64,000 bases of DNA from positions 248,001-312,000 of the forward strand of contig JARGSG010000195.1 of assembly GCA_030374805.1 (NCBI GenBank), given 5' to 3'. Below the pieces are notes generated by a model. That model saw nothing but the letters and a program-made list of their open reading frames with translations. It was not told the DNA's origin and did no database searches. This document shows, piece after piece, positions 44,492 through 54,510 of the stretch; within the stretch, counting starts at the first letter, position 1, and every line of letters starts with the position of its first letter. This DNA is from Gracilaria gracilis (taxonomy: Eukaryota; Rhodophyta; Florideophyceae; Gracilariales; Gracilariaceae). A program made the translations under genes and the position numbers.

Positions 44492-46975
44492 GGTATATGA
44501 AAACTGTACATCGTACTCTAACTCTGAAAGTACTAATCGCCATCGCGAAAGTCTGCCTGATGCATCCCCGAGACCCAGTATCCACCGCAGGGCGTCATGA
44601 TCGGTTCGAAGTGTAAATTGTTCGCTATAAAGGTAAGGACAGAGCATCAGCGTGTCCCAGATGACTGCAAGAAATTAATTCTCGGTTGTCTTGTACTTCT
44701 CTGCGGCATGCAGAGCACGGCTTCAGTACCGTATAGGTAGTTTGTCGTTAAATTCCTGCTCCTGCATGAGATTACCGCCAAATTGCGCCTTTGAGGCCTC
44801 TGGAATCAATGTGTATCGTAAACTAGCTTTTTGTAATGCCGAGATGGGAGATATGAAGATCTCATGTTTCAGCGCCTCGAACGCGTCCATCTTCTCATTG
44901 GTAAGATATTCAAACCTTTTAGGTTGGCCTTTCAACAGCTTCCTGCTGAAGGGAGTTGCTATCTTCGGAAATTCCTTGATAAAACGGCAGTGAACACTGC
45001 ACAAACCTATAATGGATAGAATTTCTGTTTAGGACTTGGGCGGCTTCGTTTCCTGCACTGCTCTGATATTCCGAGGCGTCACTTCTAACCTTTTAGGGCT
45101 GATAATATGACCGAGATATTCTATCTCCTTGGTGAAGAATTTGCATTTGTGGAACTTCAGCGTTACTTTAGATTTCCTCAAAAGGTTTAGCACTTACCTA
45201 ACATCGTGGAATTGTTCTTCTACAGTTTTAAAATACATGATTACATCATCGATGTACACCAGAACTGTTCTCCACTTCACCTTCGAAAGGATTATGTCTG
45301 ATGACCTTTGAAAGGTAGCTGGCGCCTTTCGAAACCAAATGGCATGCCCGTAAAGCGGAACAACTCAGCGTGGCAAGTAAACGTAGTTTTGTCCTTGTCT
45401 CTTTCCTTGATAGGTACCTGCCAATAACCAAATTTGGCATCGAGCGTAGTAAAGGTCTTGGGGTTGTCCAACGAATCTATACACTCATTCATTCCAGATA
45501 TTGGTACAAATCCCTGATGGTCATACTATTCAGTCTTCTGTGGTCCACACAGAACCACACACGGGTATCATTCTTCTTTGTGACCAGAACGACAGGGCTG
45601 GTCCAGTCTGCATTTCCGGGTTTTATTAAACCTTCACGGAGCATTTGATCGACCTCATTGAGCTCAACCTCACAGACTTTCGCACCTGATCAGTAAGGCT
45701 GCAGCTAAATGGGTTTCCAGTCAGGAAACATATCAATACAGTGCTCTTTATCTTCAATTTGGCCTAACCAGCTCGAGGATCCTGTCTCGTAGAGCCTGAT
45801 TCTTCTTACTGATTTGGACTTCCTCTCTCCAATTCCCCACTGGTTCCAGTTCAATGGCCTTTTTCTCATCTCCAACCTTAAAGGTATCGGCGATCTTCTG
45901 TTCCGTTTTGGTGTTTGTCGATAAAGGGGGCGCATATGCGGAATATTGCGCATCTATTCCTTCGCCTTCCTTCGAAGTGGCAGCCTCGCCCAGAGCATTA
46001 GGTGAGACCGTTGAAACCCCTTGTGGTGCCGGCAATACAATTCCAATCGCGGTATTATTGGGTAAGGTAACAATAAAATTGCTGAAGTTACTCAAGTACA
46101 CCTTGAAGTTTTGATAAGGGATGTTGTCAATAATCCAGTTTGCCATCAAGGCGAGGTGTCTCTCTGCTAACCTAGGATGGTTTTGTAGCAATACCAATCC
46201 TGGTATTGCGCATGGGAATTTCACTACCATTGGGATCATAGCCGAGATTGAAACCGCTTTGGGGAGCCGTATCTTGTTTGAGACTGTTTCGGTGGGTATA
46301 TTGAACCTCGGCTTTTGACGCCGACCATTATTGGTCTGATATTACCCAGTATGGCAATACGACCACCTTGAAGGAGAGCTATCGTACGGGACTCTGAAAT
46401 AATTACCTTGACATCTCTGTCAATAAATCTGGTCCCTAGAATCCATTCTGTCGCCATACGATGCACCACAAAGAAATTGAGCGTCACCTTCAAGGTTTTA
46501 AGTTGTACCACGGTGGTCAAAATTCTGCTGAGATACATTGGGCGCCAGTTAGCGTCATTGGACGCTCGTTAGCGTCCACAAATGGGTTAATAGTCGGGGC
46601 AGGTCGGATGTTCCGCAAGAACGCTTCGGCTATGACGCGAAAGTTTAAATCGTTCGGACCGGCACTGGTATCAATTACACACGCAACGGGAACTTGTAGG
46701 TATTTGAGAAGGCTTACAAAACCATTAAGTTTTTAACTATTGTGGTTCATCAGACACACCACATTGGGTACATCTGGTTCTTCTTTTTCTACCTTTAAGG
46801 TATCCCGTTCCGGCATCAACGGGCGTGCGAATTCATGGTTAGGGGTGGCTCCTGAGCTAACCCTTAGGTCTGTTCCTGCTCTTTCTGGGCGGGACTGTCG
46901 TTCTCCAATATTGGTGTTTTCTCGACAGGATGAACCTGAGATGGTGATGCTTGAGCCTGTAATTTTTTACCAGAT
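44492..46975 (-). pseudogene. pol: element E: protease, reverse transcriptase and RNase H
   Basis: On the minus strand from the top: protease active site CVIDTSAGPNDLN (about 46650-46690), FVVHRMATEWILGTRFIDRD (46410-46470), then a long linker (45754-46239). RT follows: FVPISGMNECIDSL, TFTTLDAKFGYWQVPIKERD (45412-45471), LFRFTGMPFGFERRQLPF (45312-45366) and the catalytic VLVYIDDVIMYF (45235-45270). The connection has FIKEFPKIATPFSRKLLKGQ (44920-44985). RNase H has FTLRTDHDALRWILGLGDAS (44550-44610) and SRWRLVLSELEYDVQF (44498-44545). Stops and shifts are frequent. Copia element D cuts the gene just before the ADAxSR end. Confidence 0.9.
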
Positions 46976-47244
46976 CCCTATGAACACCAAATAGGGCCAT
47001 AATAGGGCCGTTGAACTCGAGAACTTGTGAGAAGGTTTATCCACCGAAGATAAACAAGTTTCATTTTTCTCCATATGGCCAAAATATGGCAAAAACGGTA
47101 CCCAAATTTGACCGAGGTGTACACATATCAGCCATCAAAAGTACCTATTTTCACTGGTTACACGCTCTTTGAAATTTTCGACTTTAAAGGCCACATTTTG
47201 GCCATATGTCGGCCATATTTCGGCCATATTCGGTGTTCATAGGG
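46976..47244. mobile_element. 269-bp MITE with AGAT target duplication
   Basis: Perfect 13-bp inverted ends CCCTATGAACACC (46976-46988) and GGTGTTCATAGGG (47232-47244) are flanked by AGAT on both sides (46972-46975 and 47245-47248). The inside is non-coding and holds repeated ATATGGCC/GGCC words, such as GGCCAAAATATGGC near 47079. Terminal CCCTATG, 4-bp duplication and subterminal words all match transposon C, whose right end reads CCCTATG inward. Confidence 0.93.
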
Positions 47245-47248
47245 AGAT

Positions 47249-47770
47249 CCATAAAGGTTAAGATGGTTCTGCTGCCTGGGGCTGATCAGATGGTCTCGTA
47301 CCATTGGAGGTATTTTTTCACACCTGTTCCCCAAATGGTCTGACGATAAGCAGAACTAGCAGACAAGTTACCTGTATGTGGATCACGTATTTCCATAGAG
47401 GTTGGCTTGGGAACCGGATTGGTCAGTGCTGTGGCATATGAGGATGCTTGCGAACAACCGGTTGGGGTTGGTTCAGTGCTCGTCGCAATCGGTGGCGACC
47501 TTCCCGATGCTGGTGGTACTGCCGACGACTAGTTACCAATAATAGTGGCTCGTGACTGAGCCTGTGGCGCAGTCACGAGATGAACGGCCATCCCTGTCAG
47601 TATGCATATGAGCCAATCACCCTCTGTGGTAGTACTTTCTTCTAGCTCCAACACTGACAGTTTCGGTTTGTCCTTTGAAGTATGGGGCGCCAACTTCGGT
47701 GTTCTCGGAATGCTAGTTTGGTACGCTAGATTGCTAGTTGTGGAAGTAAATGTCCGAAAAAACTAGTATT
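47249..47770 (-). pseudogene. gag: element E: gag C-terminal tail
   Basis: On the minus strand upstream of the protease, frames read TSIPRTPKLAPHTSKDKPK and LSVLELEESTTTEGDWLI (about 47630-47720), followed by a Ser/Thr/Gln-rich tail. This is the low-complexity region expected between gag and protease. Capsid and LTR are missing, so element E is truncated at about 47.77 kb. Confidence 0.5.
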
Positions 47771-47849
47771 TTTGCAGTTTGCGCTAGTTTGCGAGGCAAG
47801 AAAAATTGTTTTTAGAAAATGCGTTTCCGTTCAGTGCAGTTCAAACTTC

Positions 47850-49190
47850 ACCTACTGGAGCGGAAGGCTGGTTTGCAGTTCCTCTGCCACCACTCGTAAC
47901 TTTACATTCCCCACACTCGTCAAAAACACTCTAAAAAATTACGAACCCGCCATTGGCGCTCCGTCATTCCAACCCTGCTTTCGGATCCTGAGTCTCAGTT
48001 TCCCTAAATTTCAAGTTGAACAACTCCAACGAAACACTCTCTCCTTTCTCGTACATCTTCTTAGCCCCAAACTGGCTTCCAACCCCTCCCAGCCTTTTCC
48101 CTCCTGCTTCTTTTGTATGCGCTCCGCCGTTCGCACAGCCGCCGCCGCACTACCAAACCCAACTAGTGGCACTCTACCCAGCAGCCGCCGCGGAACTCAC
48201 ACCTCCTCATCCTCGTCCACCATCACCCCACCCTTTCGCCTCTTCCTCAGCCGACTTCCCCCAGCCTCCCCTCCATTTCCTTCTGCGCTCCTCCCCCTCA
48301 CACACCCACCACAACCACGAGAGCCAGGCGTCACGGGTGACCCTTTCTCTTTTCCCGCCTCCTTTCCAACGCCTTCGTCCCTCACCAGTTCCTTCTCTTC
48401 CAAAAACAATTGGCACGCCTTCTCCACCTCTCCCCCTTGCGCCTCCAACACCTTCACACGTCCCCTAAGTCCCATATTCCCCCTTTTCAGCGTCACCAGC
48501 TCCCTCCCAACGCACTCTACCATCCCACCTACCTACCTTCCAGTCCCAACTCCAGCGAACTTCATCCTTTTCCGAATCGTCGAAATCAAATTCATTGGCA
48601 CCCCAATCTCCTATACACTCAGCACCACTCCTCCCATCTCACCAACCATTTCAGAAAACCAGTTGTCCAAATGCTTCTTCAGATCCCCTCCAAGCCTCGT
48701 CAACGACTCCTTCATCTCCGCCGCAAACCTCCTTTCTGGTTCCTCATCCCCTCCACCCCCATCACCTCCACCTCCCTCTCCATACCCACTTCTCTCCTTC
48801 TACCCAATGCAAACCTTTCCCCTAGCCTTCTACTTCCTTCTCGGTGGCGTCTTAGGTACCTCCGTCCGGTGAAGCAGAGCCACTAGCTTCTCGTCCTCGA
48901 CGTACCCATTCGACATTGCAGAAATAAACGGCGGTTCACAATAACGAAGATAGTTAAGAACAAGCGAGATGAACCCAACAGTTGCAGCACTCCCCCCACT
49001 CCACACACCCGTAACACTGTCGGCCACACATCCAATTGCGCTGCACAACCCTTTGTAACCCATTCACATCCACTCCGATTTGCCGCCATTCCGCATAATT
49101 TCCATTCTTTCCTTGAAATCTCCACATTTTCTGAACCTCGGTCCATAAAATATCGCAATGAAACCCCTGATGCACCACCTCTCAAGTACC
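47850..49190 (-). pseudogene. coiled-coil protein relic
   Basis: The minus strand is purine-rich and shows one long frame with heptad-like helices. AAEMKESLTRLGGDLKKHL lies near 48680-48735, and VGRELVTLKRGNMGLRGRV with KVLEAQGGEVEKACQLFLEE at about 48390-48520. A basic patch (RLRKRRK) and an acidic end (VDEDEEV, 48197-48220) follow. At least three stops and a frameshift break it. I do not recognise a family. General layout (long coil, basic patch) resembles the second ORF of transposon G, without sequence similarity. A plus-strand frame of 366 codons overlaps and is judged a shadow. Confidence 0.4.
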
Positions 49191-49480
49191 AACGGTACCA
49201 TAAACTCTTACTTTTGAATCTTTATTTCACTGCATATATTCTCATAAACACAATTCTCGACCCTACCTCCTCTACAGCTTTGCTGCTCATTTCTTTCCAT
49301 AAACGAATCATACAAATCCCTTTATGCCCTGAAAACCTTTTTTCTATGACTAAAACAAAAGCCCAGTCGTGTACTTAAAGCTTTCTCAACTCCTTAGAAT
49401 GTAGAGCACTTTCGTTTCATAGCCCCCAGCACCCGACAGCTTCCAAAAGCTCATACCTTCTATCAAACAAACTCATCGCA

Positions 49481-50311
49481 ATGAACTCCCATTCATATTC
49501 CCTCCGTTCTACCATCATCTCAGCTGTTTTCGTAGGTTAAGGCCGTTTTGGTACCATGCTTTACAACAATGGTTCCCCCCGAGACACCTCTTTATCCATC
49601 GAAGACTTCATTTCCGAAGATTGCCTTCCCCAAGGTCCAATCTTCTTCTTTGGCAAGAACGACCTTCTCGAAAAAGTGATTCTAACTTGTACAAAATCAC
49701 AAGCAGAAGACTTGGTTTTCATCCAGAATGGTCCCATTTTTCCCATCCTTTTCCAACACGGAATTGAGCACTGCAAACGAGCCGCTCTTTACATGGCCGT
49801 TCCCACTGTCGGCGCCTCCCCACAGGATGGTGTCACGCCTCTCTCTCCCAATGGTCTAACCACAGCCATCGGAAAGTGGGCTCTGGCAATAGCTGAACGC
49901 CTCTCCACCGCAGGTCTCAATTGCAGTATCGTCAACGAAAACACCTTTTCCAAGTCTTACTACCAAAAGCTCGTTTGTATCTCTTTCTTCAATCTCGTCG
50001 GATCTTCATTTGGATTCGTTACCATGCATGAAGTGGCTACGAAGTACAAAGTTATCGCCTCAACTATAATAAAGGAGCTTCTAGGGATATTCATCTTCAA
50101 CAAAGGTCTCTCCTTCAATATCCCTTCTACAGTGGAGTCCATTATGGAATATTGCTGCAACCTTACTTCCTTCCCAGCCTCTTTCTTGGAGTATGAATCC
50201 AGAAATGCTTATTTCTACCTCACCTCCGCAGATGAACAACTAGCCGGAAGGCAAGATCCTGCCCCTTTCCACTCCAACTATGTCAATGTTCTTAGACATC
50301 ACATTCCCTAG
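49481..50311 (+). pseudogene. Rossmann-fold dehydrogenase-like protein (6PGDH/ketopantoate-reductase type) with one stop
   Basis: From ATG 49481 the frame is open to 50311 (276 codons) except for TAA at 49538-49540. The stop falls inside the N-terminal dinucleotide loop, which reads VFVG-stop-GRFGTML where a G-x-G-R-x-G motif is expected. Downstream are FFFGKNDLLEK, AEDLVFIQNGPIFPIL, GLTTAIGKWALAIAERL, CSIVNENTF, YYQKLVCISFFNLVGSS and FPASFLEYESRNAYFY. These fit a 6PGDH C-terminal-like/ketopantoate-reductase-like family of algae and fungi, whose substrate is not known to me. If translation starts at ATG 49556 the protein would lack its first beta strand. The rest is perfectly open, unlike the neighbouring relics, so the damage is recent or is a sequencing error. 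Confidence 0.65.
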
Positions 50312-50474
50312 TAATTAGAACAAATGGAAAACCGTGTACTCGTTGCAACTACACACACAACCCGTTTTGGTTTTCTAATTCGTTTTAAGTTGCCACTTAA
50401 ACAAATCAACTGTTCACTTCTTATGTCAAGTCTCCATCACAAACAAACACAACGGTATAAGTGCTACATTATAC

Positions 50475-52168
50475 CTACTCATCGTCGTCATCCATTATCA
50501 TCTGTCGTTCCCCGTAATCCCCTTCTGTATTCTCAGCATGGCCACCTGGCATCTCTTCTTCTTCCTCTTCGTACCCGTCCTCTCCATTTTCTATATCTTC
50601 CATTTCACTCTCTTCGTCCAAACCCTCACCATCGCCCAGCTGGTCGTTTGGGTCTTTTCCTAGCCCAAAGTCCTCATCTACGAACGTCGGCCGAAACGCT
50701 GGCTCCTTGTGCCCCGTGTCAGGGAGCTTTTATCCTTCTGGGAAAACTTACATGTGATACCTCAGGCAATTCTCTTTCACAAACGAGTCCATGTACAAAG
50801 CACCCGCATGAAACACATCCCGTCTCCCAATTAACACAAAGTAAGGCGGAACTCTGATCTTCTTGACAACCATTGTACGTGATAACCTCCTCAAACTCTT
50901 GTCATCCTTCACATATATATTGTGTGACTTCTCAAAAACCCAGATCATAAATGAACTTCCCCCAGAGGCCATTTCGAAGAACCCCAAATATCTCCCTTAT
51001 CCTTCTCCAAATTCGTCAACCTTCGGAAAATCAGTGTGCAACATCTGCATTTGGCATCCCTCCCCAGTACACAACACACGCCCTTCTTTCTGCGGCGCAT
51101 ACATACTTTCTTTGTCTTGCTGTTGTTACAAAGGCGAAGAGCCGATGCAATTTGCCCAAACCTCGCATCCAACAACGCCCGCTTTCTCACCATCATTACA
51201 TTCTTCTCATCAGATTCCATGCAATCAAAAAATCTCCTTCTTGGTTGTAGTATATCGTCTAATCCCCGGCATCCTGTCCCCAGCATCCTTTCTTTTCCGC
51301 ACTTCGATGATTGGATTCAATTTCGTTTGGTTCTCTTCAAAGTTCAAGTCTGGCTTCTCAGTGAAGTCCTTCTCAAAAAACTCCAGCAATCCTTCCGTCA
51401 CATCTTCATCCACCACCACGTCTCTCTTCTGCGCCTCCTCTGACATACCTGCGTCAGTTCCAAATTGTTCCATAACACAGAAACCGCTTTCCATCAATTC
51501 CATTCTCTTCCTCGCAAAGGACTCTCGACCGAGGTCATCCCTCTCCATCGCCGCCATCCAAAGAACTTCTTCCTTCCCTGTCGGCTTTCCCTTCAATGGA
51601 AGCTTCAACCCAAAAACTGGTTCTTTCGCAATTCCCAGATCCTTGTGCACATTCCGGGCGGCACTCCAATACTCCGCGTGATGGACTGCTCTCACATCAG
51701 CCACCCCCAAACACCCCACCCTGTGCTCCTTTTGCTTTGTTGGTCTTCAGGACCTTGAAAACGGTAAGGGTACTTCGCGCTTTCATGACTTATAATCTTC
51801 GTCCTCTCGACCACTACCAAGTCTTCACCTTCTAGGGCAGTCGCGCTTAGAAGATGCACATGGAGCAAACAGCAAAGAGCCTTCCTGGCACCACCGGCGG
51901 ACCCCACACCACTCACCTCCGCGGTTCCCACTTTCACCCTGCTCTCTTCTTTTCCAACCGTCACAAACAAATGCAGCGCATCGCCGCCTCTTACTACCTG
52001 AGTAACAGCGGGCGAAGGCTTCTCCGTCATTGTTCGGGCTGGTGGCATTCGTGGCGTAGTGCTTTTTGTCCTTCCTCTCCCTCGTGTAAGGGGCGAAATT
52101 TCCGACACCCCTGTACTTGGGTTCGGTCGTCTTGAATCCCACCCCCTTTTCTGCTTGCGAGGTGACAT
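50475..52168 (-). pseudogene. 2-oxoglutarate/Fe(II) dioxygenase-like protein, decayed
   Basis: On the minus strand, an N-terminal part (51692-52168) is basic and Ser/Thr-rich. A middle part (51225-51719) contains EPVFGLKLPLKGKPTGKEEV. The core reads CQMQMLHTDFPKVDEF (about 51005-51055), with the H-x-D metal pair. GGSSFMIWVFEKSHNIYV and RVPPYFVLIGRRDVFHAGAL (50800-50860) follow, with the distal His. LRYHM and LPDTGHKEPAFRP come next, then a very acidic C-terminus (50500-50640, runs of Glu). The H-x-D...H set with the VPP-F-GxxxHAG strand is typical of double-stranded beta-helix dioxygenases. Stops near 51000 and 50748 and two frameshifts make it a pseudogene. The substrate is unknown. Confidence 0.6.
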
Positions 52169-52473
52169 CGCGGTTACAAGCGGCTGATAGAATCGAAAAG
52201 GATGTTTATGACAATCGAGAATGCTCGCGAGATTGGTTAGCTAGTTGTAACTTTCACTCCCGTTCCTTTCCGTCTACTTCATCACAGATGCCGGTCCGCT
52301 CAATATTAGTTTAAACTATATACTGTGCCTATATAAAATTTTATAGCCTACTCATGGGACCTTTACAAAGCTACATCAACGTACTAACATCTATACTGCA
52401 CTTGTGCAACAATGCTTGAGCAATAAAGAAATAAATAAAATTTTTGGCGGACTAATTTCACTCTGGGACAGCA

Positions 52474-52531
52474 GACCGGGGTGTCGTGGCGCTTCATCGG
52501 TGCCCCGATGAAGCCCCACGACACCCCAGTC
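52474..52531. repeat. hairpin element, copy 1
   Basis: The arms 52474-52500 and 52505-52531 pair over 27 bp with two mismatches and a 4-base loop. The tip is CTTCATCGG/CCGATGAAG. It is the same family as the hairpins at 52682, 53563 and 54080. Confidence 0.9.
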
Positions 52532-52538
52532 CGCTTTC

Positions 52539-52690
52539 AACGGCGCGTTGGCGGTGCAATCTATGCCAGCATCTCAGTTTCATCACAAACGACGCGTTGG
52601 CAGCGGGCGAATTCACCACTTACGGCACGTTGGCGGTGCCACATGGGCCACCGCCCCAGATTCATCACTCACGGCGCGTTCGGACAGTGG
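52539..52690 (+). repeat. GCGTTGGCGGTGC tandem repeats
   Basis: Units begin CGCGTTGGCGGTGC (52542), GACGCGTTGGCAGCGG (52589), CACGTTGGCGGTGCC (52627) and GGCGCGTTCGG (52673), separated by 40-50 bp containing TTCATCAC. A further copy lies at 53500-53555. The repeats alternate with the hairpin elements. Confidence 0.7.
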
Positions 52691-52755
52691 ACCGGTGTGT
52701 TGTGGCGCTTCATTGGTGCATCGATGAAGTGCCACGACACCCCGGTCCGCTGTCC
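52682..52755. repeat. hairpin element, copy 2
   Basis: The arms 52682-52715 and 52722-52755 pair over 34 bp with five mismatches. The outer ends are GGACAGTGGACC and GGTCCGCTGTCC, so this copy shows the full extent of the family. Confidence 0.9.
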
Positions 52756-52998
52756 CAAAAAATACTTTTTTGGATTTTTTTTGAAACTAGACGCTGGACA
52801 AAGATGATATTTCATATTTTCAACATTTCGCTTCCCGGCCAAACGTATGGTGCTGTAAAAAATCCGTCCTAAATCCCACTGCCAACAACTTTAACGCTCT
52901 ACCTCCCTGGTCACACATTCTACCGGGATACATTCATCTGCTTTTACGACCGAAAGTATGTCCGGTTGCGGGAATAGAACGATGTATCTCCATAGAAG

Positions 52999-53460
52999 GT
53001 GTCACACCCTCACGCTCTGTAGCTAAAAATAGGACATCCATAAGATGATATAAATTTAGTTCATCTTCTATTTTTATATCATATAGGATATGTCCTATTC
53101 CCATGCTGCTCCGGGAGGATATCGCACACCATCATGCTTCGTACTAGGTATAGGACATCCGTTGGATGAGATGGGGTTAGTATATCTCTTAGCTTTATCT
53201 TGTACAGAGGATTTCCCATTCCTCTGCTGCTTGCGGATGTTTTCGTATTTTGTAACAACCCTGTGGCTAAGAATAGGGTCGCAATAGTAAATAGTATTGC
53301 GAAGGTGGCACACCCTAACGCTTCGTAGCTAAGATCAGGACATCCTTTGTGTCACATAGGAATAGTACATCTTCTATTTCTATGCCCTAATACTCTGCTG
53401 CTTGGGGAGGTTTTCGTATTTGTCCCAACTATTTGGTCATGAATGTAAATATAATGCAAA
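52999..53460. repeat. three diverged units of a 120-180 bp minisatellite
   Basis: Unit starts are alike: TGTCACACCCTCACGCTCTG (52999), CGCACACCATCATGCTTCG (53121) and GGCACACCCTAACGCTTCG (53308). Each is followed by (A/T)AGGACATCC or AGGACATCC and later by CTGCTGCT(C/T)GGG or CTGCTGCTTG. A partial inverted repeat (AGGACATCCATAAGATGATA versus TATCATATAGGATATGTCCT) lies in the first unit. Confidence 0.65.
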
Positions 53461-53562
53461 TATATACGCCAAGTTATAAGGAACGGCTTGTAGGGCCACG
53501 CGTTGGTGGTGCCACGTGTACCCCTACCACAGCATCATCACTCACGGTGCGTTGGGACAGCG

Positions 53563-53620
53563 GACCGGGGTGTCGGGGCGCTTCATCGGTGCACCGATGA
53601 AGCGCCACGACACCCAGGTC
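53563..53620. repeat. hairpin element, copy 3
   Basis: Palindrome with no loop; the centre, CTTCATCGGT with its complement at 53581-53602, is perfect. The outer arms have two mismatches. Confidence 0.9.
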
Positions 53621-53639
53621 CCCCAGTGACACAAAATGA

Positions 53640-54000
53640 TGTTCCTTGGATGTCCATTGGAGGTTCGATATTGGACACCTAAAGTGCATCTTATGCATAT
53701 CCGACGGACATCCTGGATGTCCTTCAGATATCTCCAAGACGTCTATAAGATGTCCTAGAGATGAGCGTAAAAGATATGCATTGGATGTCCTAGTTATGTC
53801 CACCAGATAAACGTCGGATGTGCAATAAAATGTCCGTTGGATGTTCCGATTTTCTGGTAGATCCAACAGGTATCTTTTAGATATCCGATGAGCATCTCAT
53901 TTACATCTTATTGCACATCTGTGGGACATCCAAAGTGCATCTTTTACGGACATCTTTGGTGTGTCTGACGTACATCCATAAATTCCGGTGCGCATCCAAG
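53640..54000. repeat. GGATGTCC/GGACATCC motif array
   Basis: About twenty copies of GGATGT or ACATCC, many as the palindromic octamers GGATGTCC or GGACATCC, occur in 360 bp. GGATGTCC dominates the left half and ACATCC the right half. The related phrase AAAGTGCATCTT occurs at 53681 and 53931. No ORF runs through it. Confidence 0.75.
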
Positions 54001-54079
54001 GTACATCACCGTGGTTCACTCGGTCCGCTGTCCCAGGCTGTCATTGAAAAATATGGAAAATAAAATAAAGTTATTATTG

Positions 54080-54152
54080 GGACAGCGGACCAGGGGTCGT
54101 GGCACTTCATCAGTGCACTGATGAAGCGGCGCGCCACCCCGATCCGCTGTTC
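54080..54152. repeat. hairpin element, copy 4
   Basis: The arms read GGACAGCGGACC and then CACTTCATCAGTGC on the left and GCACTGATGAAG to GATCCGCTGTTC on the right, about 36 bp each, with a few mismatches and no loop. A separate half copy (GGTCCGCTGTCCC) lies at about 54020-54035. Confidence 0.85.
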
Positions 54153-54510
54153 TACCAGCCATTCCCCATAACTTCGCGTATATGTTTGCAATCACCAATT
54201 TCCGTATACCTCGGGTGCCCCCGCTTTCCCTGCCACCTCTTTACGGCTTCACGTGCATCTCAGGCATCTTGCACATCTCCCTGTTGTGTTGAAAGAACCT
54301 GGTTCGTGCTGTAGAGTTGCTATCCTCTCCCGCCCGCTCCCGTCTCCCGCGCACTCTCATATCTCGTCGGCAGTTATCCTTCGCCCGCTGCAATCTCCGG
54401 TTAGCTGTTTTCTTCCCTTCGCTGCCATCTCCCGTCCACTGTCATCTCCCATCCGCTCCGGAAATTAGAATCATAACCCGTTAACGCACCCCCTTCGCGT
54501 GCATGCATAA

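Noticed and set aside
47772-48872. 366-codon plus-strand open frame rich in Pro, Ser and Thr
   Set aside because: The plus strand is extremely pyrimidine-rich, which removes stop codons, and no domain is visible. The opposite strand has helix-forming heptads in the same place.
50863-51758. Plus-strand open frames up to 272 codons
   Set aside because: They are antisense to the dioxygenase-like gene, whose minus-strand frames carry the ordered H-x-D and HAG motifs.
52474-54152. CRISPR array or bacterial terminators
   Set aside because: The repeats are palindromic and irregularly spaced, with no unique spacers of fixed length, and the context is eukaryotic transposons.
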